Source: Bigelowiella natans CCMP2755 (lineage: Eukaryota > Cercozoa > Chlorarachniophyceae). From it: DNA of 22,129 nucleotides. Made by a program: the position numbers and the translations under genes. Under the pieces are notes generated by a model. That model worked only from the letters and a program-made list of their open reading frames with translations. It made no database searches and had not been told where the DNA came from. The DNA lies in the NCBI GenBank assembly GCA_000320545.1, contig ADNK01002966.1, positions 27,501 to 49,629 of the forward strand, read 5' to 3'. This document shows, piece by piece, positions 9,284 through 19,400 of this stretch (positions within the stretch are counted from its first letter, which is position 1; each line of letters begins with the position of its first letter).

Positions 9284-9701
9284 CTCGACATCGCCCGTTC
9301 ATTTTAATCGATGCGCGTCCATGATGATCGGTTTGACCATCGGTGACTTGCCGAAAATAAGACCAGCACGAGGGCCCAAACCACTGGTGACGATGAGAAA
9401 TTGCTGGCGATTTGCCTTGATGTTCGGAACTTGTATCTAGAAAGAGCACACAAATCCGGTGATTGATGTCGAGATTAGGCATGTAACTACAAGGCAGTGA
9501 CGAAAAGCACAGCTTTTCAGAATCTCGTTGACGATGTTGGGGTTCAAAGAAACGCGGTATGCAGGGGACTAGTCCAATTTTGACCTTTCGATTTCGCAAT
9601 ACACGTAGAAACACCTTCACAGAACAATTCAAACTGAAGTTGGGCAGGCTGGACGGACGAAACCCCAGCATCGTCACAACCTTTCACTTTCAAAGAGGAC
9701 C

Positions 9702-10757
9702 ATGAGTGACTCTCTGTGCCAGGATGATTACTTCCCCTTCTCTCCCCAAATGGATTTACCATTGATATCGATGTGCTCCAATGATACACATCGTCACAAT
9801 CTTTTAGACTTTCTGTTCCAGGATGATCACTTCCCCTTCTCTGCCCAAACCCATCTACCAATGATATCGATGTGCTCCAATTGCACTTTCCGCAGATTCG
9901 GTTCTGGGCTATCGTCTATGGTGCAAGAGACTCCAACGTTCGAATCTAACAATTTCAATCTAAGTCAGGATAGCGACAGTGAAGCTTCTTATGAAATATT
10001 TGCGACCAACGGCGACGCCATGTTCAATTCACCGAAAAGTGAACACTTACAGGCATTGCTCGACGACCAAACGCTAAAACCTTCAACAACTCGTAATCAA
10101 TGCGCAAGGAGCAATGCTGATGACGATACTTCGATCTCCATTGTTAACGACATTTCCGATAGCTGCAAAGGAACTCGTAGCTTGGCATCCCTTAGCTCTG
10201 TAACCTGCACTGCAGCCCATTGCGAGAGAAGAGCTATTTGGTCTTCTTTCAAAATTTTGAAGCCGGAGATCTACTATTCTGAAGAAACGAAGGCATTGAG
10301 GGAGCTTTCGACCGGGTTATTCGCCCTCCACAACTTGGAAGAATCCTCAAGAAGTTCTATTGTCACGGTTAGAGGTACCAAACTTGGCTATGCTTGTCAG
10401 TTGAAGTGTGGCAAGCACCTATCCTGCACAAAACGGCGACGACGGAAGCATGGGCAGCTTAAGCGTGGACCCGATGGGCGAAATGTACGGAAACACTGGG
10501 CAAGCTGCAGTAACATGCCTCACAGCATGAAATCACTTACTCGGATTCTTCGAGAACACATCGCCAGCATGTCTAAGAAGCAGAAAAAAAGTGAGGATGT
10601 CGTCCTAAATGGTAGCCATTATCAGAAGCTCTCAGAAGAGGCCAAGCAGATATCTGAATATTACTCTGCCCTCAGTGCTGCCTGTTCGGCTCTCGCAATC
10701 GAGGCGAATTACGTAACTGGAGATATTAAGGAGAAGCTCAACAATTCAAACGCCTAA
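9702..10757 (+). CDS. Unrecognised 351-residue protein with a basic Cys/His-rich C-terminal half
   Basis: This is a single open frame from ATG 9702 to TAA 10755-10757. I do not recognise a family. Residues 1-60 contain an imperfect duplication (QDDYFPFSPQ... and QDDHFPFSAQ..., each ending ISMCSN). Residues about 60-160 are acidic and Ser-rich and look disordered. Residues about 175-290 look folded, with several Cys and His residues (YACQLKCGKHLSCTKRRRRK, then KHWASCSNMPHS) that could bind zinc or nucleic acid. The C-terminal 50 residues look helical (AKQISEYYSALSAACSALAI). The RRRRK cluster could be a nuclear-localisation signal. It is divergent from the minus-strand gene at 7988-9105. The start is the first ATG of the open frame; an upstream exon is possible. 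A regulatory or mobile-element-derived protein is conceivable, but there is no positive evidence. Confidence 0.6.
   Translation: MSDSLCQDDYFPFSPQMDLPLISMCSNDTHRHNLLDFLFQDDHFPFSAQTHLPMISMCSNCTFRRFGSGLSSMVQETPTFESNNFNLSQDSDSEASYEIFATNGDAMFNSPKSEHLQALLDDQTLKPSTTRNQCARSNADDDTSISIVNDISDSCKGTRSLASLSSVTCTAAHCERRAIWSSFKILKPEIYYSEETKALRELSTGLFALHNLEESSRSSIVTVRGTKLGYACQLKCGKHLSCTKRRRRKHGQLKRGPDGRNVRKHWASCSNMPHSMKSLTRILREHIASMSKKQKKSEDVVLNGSHYQKLSEEAKQISEYYSALSAACSALAIEANYVTGDIKEKLNNSNA
9719..9881 (+). repeat. Imperfect tandem duplication at the start of the 9702 frame
   Basis: The segment beginning CCAGGATGATTACTTCCCCT at 9719 recurs at 9818 and ends in the same ATATCGATGTGCTCCAAT. The words CATCGTCACAA at 9669 and 9789 extend the similarity to the left. 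The spacing differs (99 versus 120 bases), so indels have followed the duplication. Confidence 0.75.
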
Positions 10758-10835
10758 ACACCCGCATCACGCGTGACACACCTAGCTGCCCAATCGAGCT
10801 TCTTCCAGCTGACGTAGGTGGTGATAAAATTGAAA

Positions 10836-10841
10836 ATAAAA
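10836..10841 (+). terminator. Possible polyadenylation signal AATAAA
   Basis: AATAAA lies about 80 bases after the stop codon of the 9702-10757 gene. The hexamer is the animal/plant-type signal; whether this organism uses it is unknown. Confidence 0.25.
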
Positions 10842-11460
10842 TTGCCGTACTGCTGGTACGATAGTACGATACCTTCGCTTACGCTACGGTAAAACTCTAA
10901 ACCTTCGATTCAAACTAATTTATCGCTTGATGCTAACAACTAGGGTTCATCATTATATGTATTTTCATGTATTAGAGACGGATGTACCGAAGTGATTAAA
11001 TCATAGTAATTTAATAATGTGTTGCTATCACATGGATGCGTGCCATCTGTGGGGATAGTATACAAAGTAATAACATATGTAATATAAATATGATATTATG
11101 TGTCTATCAGCATATTACGTGTCTATAATATATTGCGTGTCTATAATGGGGTGGGCGATAATGGAAATTTTATTTTTATCTCCCGAGGACAATGCGGCGC
11201 AGAGGCAGTCGATATTACATGCTGAACATTTTTTGGGAACATTTCGTTTATTCGAACCACCGCGACGAGCACATTTCGAATCTGTTACCCTTGCAGTGCG
11301 TGGCTCAATTTTCACGCGAAAATTTGCAATGCCAGCCACACCATGAAATCTCGTCAAAATGCTTTGCTCGTGAAGCTAAGGCTTGCATTCATTCCCAGCA
11401 GCTAAACATTTGGAAATTCGCATTGCCGTAGAATTTGACAACAAGAGCTGGATTGCTGAA
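10842..11460. other. Gene-free intergenic stretch
   Basis: AT-rich and TA-rich sequence up to about 11200 passes gradually into the TA-poor stretch that follows. Short open frames on both strands show no family resemblance or splice context. Confidence 0.5.
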
Positions 11461-12240
11461 TCGATGTCTCAGTCAAAACATCGATTTGTCCTCTCGCGCA
11501 GTGTTCAAGCTCGCACCTCCTCATGGCATGTGCGCGTCGGGCGCGCGCCTCTGCAACACATGAACAATGAACATTGATCGATGCTAAACCACACTTCCAA
11601 AATGTCACAAGACATGAGGACCTCCTTCAAAGCGCATGCATCAAGTTTGCATCCGCCAGAGCCACATGGGAGACAGGCGCATGCACGCAACAGAGCCTCA
11701 ACAACAGTCGTTGCAAGGACTTGTCAGCACCCTGTTGGTGGTGAGTTGCACAACTAGCTAACAACCTGTGTCCGAGGACAACAATTTGCATTTCCGAAAT
11801 GTGACGACATTTGCAATGCCACGCGTGTGTGCAGGCCGCCTCGAACTGACTTTGGTGAGGTCTAGCCAATGAAACCAGACGAAATCAAGAATGGCATTCT
11901 GGCCACCACAACCCCACGCCTGCCCAATTGTCAAGTTGGGCAACAAGTTGCCAAGTTCCGTGCTTTTCCTGCATTGAAACTCGAACATTGAAATGCAGCA
12001 TTGATGCAAGCTGCACGAGCAAGACGGCAACGTCCTGGATCACTTCACCCAGAGATGCTCGGCGCAGCCAATTGAGTCCGAATCACAAAAGTGTGAAAAT
12101 GCCCTCCATTTTGGTGCCAAATTGCCTTCAGAAACAGAAAAATGACGGAAATTGGGACTTTGCGAACATTGAGGTCTCATCACCCATCGTCAGGCACGCC
12201 ACCACCATCTCGATTCAATCCAAGATGATGAAGGTTCTCA
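11461..12240. other. TA-dinucleotide-depleted island, left of the STAND gene
   Basis: I count four TA dinucleotides in these 780 bases, and none from about 11865 to 12240, although A+T content is near half. TG, CA and TGCA words are conspicuous while CG is not absent. Words such as GAACATTGA and GCATTGATGCA also occur in the right-hand island after the gene. No convincing coding frame or TE domain is visible. Any missing first exon of the STAND gene could lie here. Confidence 0.7.
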
Positions 12241-12266
12241 GAACACACAGGGAGACGAGCGAGAGC

Positions 12267-12272
12267 GAGAGG

Positions 12273-12330
<58 letters not shown>

Positions 12331-12375
12331 CAGAGAGAGAAAGAGGGAGAGAGAGGGAGAGAGAGGGGGAGAGAG
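12267..12375. repeat. (GA)n microsatellite
   Basis: A long GA run grades into GGGAGA. It creates Arg-Glu or Ser-Leu open frames on the two strands that should be ignored. Confidence 0.9.
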
Positions 12376-12516
12376 GGAAGGAGGAAAACAATGCACATAT
12401 GAGTGCGAATGAGCTCATCAAGATTGAGGGAAGATGAAGGGAGGGAGGGAGAGGGGAATTAACCCCCAATAAGCTTATGGTTTAGTCTAGTGAGGTAGAA
12501 TGTTTAAATCATACAG

Positions 12517-12703
12517 AAGGACTGCAATGCTCCGACCAGGGATCAGTTTGTGGAATTCTATACTGAGGATATAGTAAAATGGATCCATGCGAATGCCGAT
12601 GAACTCAAAACGAGGCCAACCATAATTAAGGTAAAAAATAGACCCGCACTTCTCCCCCACCCCTCTCTCTCCAATGAAGTCATACACATGACTAAATATA
12701 TAT

Positions 12704-12741
<38 letters not shown>

Positions 12742-13011
12742 CAGCATATTATAATCACTAGCTTTCATTGCACATAGATATTCCTATTCGTAATTGATTA
12801 TGGCACTGAGATTTAACTAATGCTGCTGCATGCATTCATATAGATAATAGAGGAAAACGAGCTTACAGGTGAGGACCTGTTACAAATGACGCAGGACGAA
12901 GTAAAGGAGATGGTTCAAGGCAAGATGGGCCCACGAAGAAAATTCAATACCCTCCTCGCAACAATAAGAAAAATGTTCGAAAAAGCAGATACCAAGGAGC
13001 CCTCATCGCAT
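12517..13011 (+). other. SAM domain encoded by two exons
   Basis: Exon 12517-12630 encodes the first two helices with the core Trp (EDIVKWIH). Exon 12844-13011 encodes the rest (GEDLLQMTQDEV, then GPRRKFNTLLATIRKMF), matching the SAM pattern of an LL-x-LT-xx-(D/E) helix followed by a long C-terminal helix starting at G-x-R. SAM domains self-associate, often into polymers. The fold assignment rests on pattern recognition only. Confidence 0.7.
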
Positions 13012-13151
13012 GTAAGAAAAACTCAAGCATTTTTTCCAAATCCCTTTCTGCGATAGATCATATAAAGCATTCGAGCATGATTTCAGAATTACAATTGGAA
13101 AATATGCACATTCTGAGAATATTATATATGTATATCTATATCTATATATAA

Positions 13152-13195
<44 letters not shown>

Positions 13196-13379
13196 CATGC
13201 TTAGAATCATCCATACAATTCTAGTTGTGAATTAATACTATTATTATGATTATTACTATGATTATTATTATTATTAAAAGAAAATTGTTATTGTTTTTAT
13301 ATCGAATCAAGCATAAAATGTCATTTCAAATTTCCAAAATTATCTCTGCACATTCTCTCTCCTAGATTCTCTCTTTTAG

Positions 13380-13433
<54 letters not shown>

Positions 13434-16400
13434 TCGCTCTCTCTCCGCATTATATTCACCTCCTTTCCACGTTTCTCTATCTCTTCTAACCCCTAGTTCT
13501 CTCTGTCTCACGCAAAGCCAACGGCATCATCATCGCCCGAGCAGCTCCCAGCCCGCATCGCCTACGTGTCATCTTCTCTGATAAACGATGCTGACGATAA
13601 GGCACTTGATTTCGAAACCGAGTATGAGCTGATGCGGGAACTTAAAAGAGTTTATCCCAAGTTTCAGTATTCGACATATCGTGCGACTGAGGAGCAAATA
13701 GATGCTGCAATCGGCTCTAGTTGCTTTTGTTTCCATTACTCTGGACACGGTCATCCTGAGAAGGGTCTCTGCATTGAAGGTGGCCCAGCGATTGGAAAAA
13801 CCAGCAAATTCCTAGATGGAAAAGACCTCGCAGAAATGTTCAGAAGAACTCGAAACGGACGACCTAAGATTGCGTATCTAGCGGCATGCCACAGCGAGAT
13901 TGTAGGCAAAAAACTCATAGAAGATGGGCTGGTGAGACACGTTATAGTCTGTCGAGAAAAGGATAAACTCAGTGATTACGGAGCTCCAGTATTTGCCAGT
14001 ACATTTTACAAACGGTTGCTGCAAGGGCACTCTGTATTGGAAGCTTTCAAACAGGCCAAGCGAAAGCTCCGTGAGATAGCTCAACAATGCAAAGACAGAG
14101 CACTCTTTTTCCTTGATGAGCATCTCGAACCATCATTAATTATAACCGAGCTCGATAAAAAACTCAAGAATCTACATGCGCAATATGCAACACACAATGT
14201 GAAGTGGAAAGTGGAAGAACACTTTCGAAGCTTCTGCCAGGAAAACAACATTAATCAGGAAGTGCAAGAGGAGCTGATTTGGGCGGATTTAGCTGAGAAT
14301 GAAGTGGACAAATTTACACTTCTACCCCGATCCACCGACACCGAAGACATCCATAACGTGAAATACGAGTTCAGGGAGGTGGAACAAATTGAACCCAAGA
14401 CGGGATGGATCCCAGAACAAGATCCTGGGTCTTTCTTCTCACGAGATCTAGTGAAGAGGCAGCATCGTGATATCTTGGAAAATTGTAGACCTTCTGCAAA
14501 GAACGATCTTGCTGTTTTTAAGAAAACGTTTGCAACTCGATGGGTCCAAATCGTAGGGGGCAAGGGTAGCGGGAAATCTGTTTTGGCGGAGGTGGTAGCC
14601 CGATCCATGTGGCATGACAACGACGGGCCAAATGCTATCTATTGGGTCAGCATTGTGTTTTTCGTGTGAGCGTGTACGTGTGTGTAATCTGTGTATTTTG
14701 TGCACATGAAAGGATGCAAGAGTTCATTCGATCGATGTACGTTTTTTGTGTTATTAGCGTATTCGTAAGGGTAATGGCATTTTTCAGGTGGACCTTACCA
14801 ACATTGCTGATGAAAAGGATGTTTTATCTGCGGTTGCAAAAGCGACATGTTCCGATAAAAGCCACCATTTGATAGCAGGAGATCCTCTCTATACACTTAA
14901 AGATAAAAAAGAAAAACGAATCTTACTGGTACCTTTTTTGTTTGATTAGATGAATATTATGAGGGTTTCTAGTTTGAGGTTGAACCCAGGTGAAATTTTT
15001 GTCTCTTAGATTTGCGACAATGTATCCAATTTCCTTGGACCGCAAGCATTTCACCAGATTCTAAAGATAAGCAAATCTTTGTTGCTGTTTACTACGTCAA
15101 GAAAGCAAATTGCTCACCCTTGTTGCAAGGTACAAAATGATCTTCTATTAGAGTTAATCATTGTGAAAAAAAAATCATTATGATTATTTCGGTTCAAACA
15201 GCAATTGACACATTTACTTGCAGGCTGTGGAGATGAAACCTTTACATGAAGAGCAATTCAAGAAACTGTTTCTAAAATATTTATACTCGAAGTCCATTGC
15301 TACTCAAAACCTGAAAAATTACCATTTTGCTCAGCTTGGAAAAGGTACAGATGTCATTGGGTTCATGTTTGCGTGCTGTGTTAAATTCCTATGTGTTAAT
15401 GTCACATAGACAAAAATCTTTGGGAGAAGATTCGCAACCCTGCTATGTGCCTAGAGATGGCCAAACGACTTTTGCAAATGGGTATATCTTCCCTATCTGA
15501 CAGCAAGAAGGTTACAATTAAGAATAAAGATCATCTAGTAAGCATTGCCAAGACGCTAATCGAGGAAGAAGAAACGAAAGAGAAGGTAGACTACTTTCAT
15601 TGTTTAATCTACACAATGCGCCATTGAATATATCAATCGTGAGCTTGCGCACCTTCCCATGAGGAAACGTGCATCATCTAACATTTGATCTGATGGTGTT
15701 TTCCTTGTTTCAGACGAGACTTCGTGCATCAATGAAACTCATCCCCGGCCCAGAGCAAGTGCCTTTCTTTGTAGGGCGGGAGAATGTAGTCAAGCAGGTT
15801 CTAAATGAACTCAACGACACCTGCAAACAAGTGCACCTGCTCTGTGGTCCTGGGGGCATTGGAAAGACCCAGCTGGCCGTTCGATTGTTCGACGCCCTCA
15901 TCAAAACCGGTCAATACTCTCACGCGTTTTGGCTGAATTGCCAAACAACTGAGCAGCTCCAGATCGAGTACATGCGCATCGCTGAGAAAATATCTGACCT
16001 ACACATTGTCGACAAAAAGGATACCAAATCAGCTATCCGAACCATCAGGGAACGGATTGAGACTGAACGCTGCCTTTTAGTGTTCGACGATGTTGCACCT
16101 GATTGCAGTGATGTGGCCGAGTTCTTACCTAGGAACAAAGGACACGTAATTTTGACGTCTAGAAATAGCAAAACTACTGATTGGAGTTCGGACGTCAAGC
16201 GCTGGCTGATTGATGGGCTCGTAGATAAAGATTTGATGCGGCTTGTCCGCAAATTTAAACTAACGATGCCGGACCCCGAAATCGATGCGAAGGACTGCAT
16301 GGAGTATCTGGAAACTGAATTTTCGGGTCACCCCGTGATCCTAGCGCAATTCTTCAGTCAATGCAAAGAGATGGGCTACTGCAATGTGGCAGACGTATCA

Positions 16401-19400
16401 AGACAATGCGAAGGAAAAGGTCGCTAAAGAAAAAGTTTCTGAACAAGGACCCCAACAAGAGCATTGGGTACAGACTTAGCATCGTCGAAGTGGTCCGCGA
16501 GAGCTTGTCAAGCCTGTCCAGCCTTGACACAATCCGGCGAAAACGTGCCAACCGCACCGCTGGAACTTCGAGCGTTGACTGCCTCGCGTTGTTGCGTTCG
16601 CTTGCGTACCTGGACCCGAAGAATATTCCATTGGAATTGGTTCTTCTTCTAAGGTTTGACGCATCGCCCAATCAGGTTGAGGATTTCAAGGAAGATAAAG
16701 AGAACGATGGGGAGCAGCTGGTCTCTGAAGAGTACGAAGAGGTGCGCGATGCGTTAGCGCTTCTAGAGCGTTATTCCTTGATACAATGGAGTCGAGAAAC
16801 CAAACATATAAACATGCACGCTGTCACGCAAGAGATAGTCAGATACCTGCAGCCACAGACTAACATTGAAAAATTGGTTGAAGCCCTGGTTGCCTATGGA
16901 GGAGACTATGATGAAGCTCACGATCACCAGGAAGAATGGGCTGCAGTACTCCAACACGGAACCCGGCTCACGACGCACAAATCCCTCGAAGCAGAGCAGA
17001 ATTGGCGACTTGCTAAAACTTTAGGACAGGCCTGCAGGGTTACATGCCTTTATGATAAAGCTTTGGTTTGGTTTAGAATAAGCGCCAAACTTGCTGCAAC
17101 TGAATTTGCACCCTCTGGGTCAATAACAAAAGAAAAACCCGATATTGCTACTAGCTACAGCAACATCGGCGATGTGTACTATAGTATGGGGAATTACCCG
17201 GAGGCGCTCAGTGAATACAAAAAGGCTCTTGAAATGAGTTTTGCGGTGTACGGCGAAGAGAAACCCCATCCTTCTGTGGCTGCTAGCTACAACAACATCG
17301 GCCGTGTGTACCATAGCATGGGGAAGTATCCGGAGGCGCTCAGTGAATACAAAATGTCTTTTGATATGCACTTGGCGATATACGGAACAGAGAAACCCCA
17401 TCCTTTTGTGGCTACTAGCTACAGCAGCATTGGCGGCGTGTACTTTAGCATGGGGAAGTTCCCTGAGGCGCTCAGTACATACAAAAAGGTTCTTGATATG
17501 AGGTTGGCGGTGTACGGCACGGAGAAAGCACATCCTCTTATGGCTGCTAGCTACAACGACATCGGTCGTGTGTATTGTAGCATGGGGAAGTACCCGGAGG
17601 CGCTCAGTGAATTCAAAAAGTGTCTTAACATGTTATTGGCAGTGTACGGAACGGAGAAACCTCATCCTTCTATGGCTATGAGCTACAACAACATTGGCAA
17701 TGTGTACAAGCGCTTGGGGAAGTACCCGGAGGCGCTCAGTAAATTCAAAATGTCCCTTGATATTCACCTGGCGGTGTATGGCACGGAGAAAGCCCATCCT
17801 TCCATGGCTATTAGCTACAACAACATCGGCGCTGTGTACCATAGCATGGGGATGTATCAGGAGGCGTTCAGTGAAAACAGAAAGGCTCTTGATATGCACT
17901 TGGCGATATACGGAACGGAAAAACCCCATCCTTCTGTGGCTACTAGCTACAACAACATCGGAGATGTGTACCATAGCATGGAGAAGTACCCTGAGGCGCT
18001 CAGTGAACACAAAAAGGCTCTTAACATGATGTTGGCGGTGTACGGAACGGAGAAACCCCATCCTTCTGTGGCTACTAGCTACAGCAACATCGGCGGTGTG
18101 TATTATAGCATGGGGAAGTACCCGGAGGCGCTCAGTGAATACAAAAAGGCTCTTGAAATGAGGTTGGTGGTGTACGGAAGGGAGAAACCCCATCCTTCTC
18201 TGGCTACTAGCCACAACAACATCGGTGATGTGTATTATAGCATGGGGAAGTACCCGGAGGCGCTCAGTGAATACAGAAAGTGTCTCAAGATGGAATTAGC
18301 GGTGTACGGCACGGAGAAACCCCATCCTTCTGTGGCTACTAGCTACAGCAACATCGGCGGTGTTTACTTTTTCATGGGGAAATACCCGGAGGCGCTCAGT
18401 GAATTGAAAAAGGCTTTTGATAGCCACAACGACATCGGCGGTGTGTATTATAGCATGGGGAAGTACCCGGAGGCGCTAAGTGAATACAATAAAGCTCTTG
18501 ATATTAGTTTGGTGGTATACGGCAAGGAAAGGCCACATCCATCTGTGGCTGCTAGCTACAACAACATCGGCGATGTGTACAACAAAATGGGGAAGTACCC
18601 GGAGGCGCTCAGTACATACAAAAAGGTTCTTGCTATTAGTTTTGCGGTTTACGGCACGGAGAAACCACATCCTTCTGTGGCTACTAGCTACAACAACATC
18701 GGCGGTGTGTACTATAGCATGAGAAAGTACCAGGCGGCGCTCAGTGAATACAAAAAGGCTTTTGATATGTGTTTTGCGGTGTACGGCAAGGAGAGGCCAC
18801 ATCCATCTGTGGCTGCTAGCTACAACAACATCGGCGGTGTGTATTATAGTATGGGGAAGTACCCGGAGGCGCTCAGTGAATTCAAAATGTCCCTTGATAT
18901 TTACTTGGCGGTGTATGGCACGGAGAAACCCCATCCTTCTGTGGCTACTAGCTACAACAACATCGGCGAAGTGTATAAGCGCATGGGGAAGTACCCGGAG
19001 GCGCTCAGTGAATACAAAAAGGCTCTTGATATGAGGTTGGCGGTGTATGGCACGGAGAAACCCCATCCTTCCGTGGCTACTAGCTACAACAACATCGGTG
19101 ATGTGTATTATAGCATGGGGAAGTACCCTGAGGCGCTCAGTGAATTCAAAATGTCCCTTGATATTTACTTGGCGGTGTATGGCACGGAGAAACCCCATCC
19201 TTCTGTGGCTGCTAGCTACAACAACATCGGCGATGTGTACAAGCGCATGGGGATGTACCCGGAGGCGCTCAGTGAATACAAAAAGGCTCTTGAAATGAGG
19301 TTGGCGGTGTACGGAATGGAGAAACCCCATCCTGTTGTGGCTGCTAGCTACAACAGCATTGGCAATGTGTACAAGCGCATGGGGAAGTACCAGGAGGCGC

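Noticed and set aside
11928-12437. 169-codon frame ending in Arg-Glu repeats
   Set aside because: Half is GA microsatellite and the rest lies in the TA-depleted island, where stop codons are rare for compositional reasons. No family resemblance.
13566-13568. GTG as start codon of the CHAT frame
   Set aside because: The frame is open and homologous upstream (ARIAYV) to the acceptor at 13496, so this is an internal Val codon of an exon.
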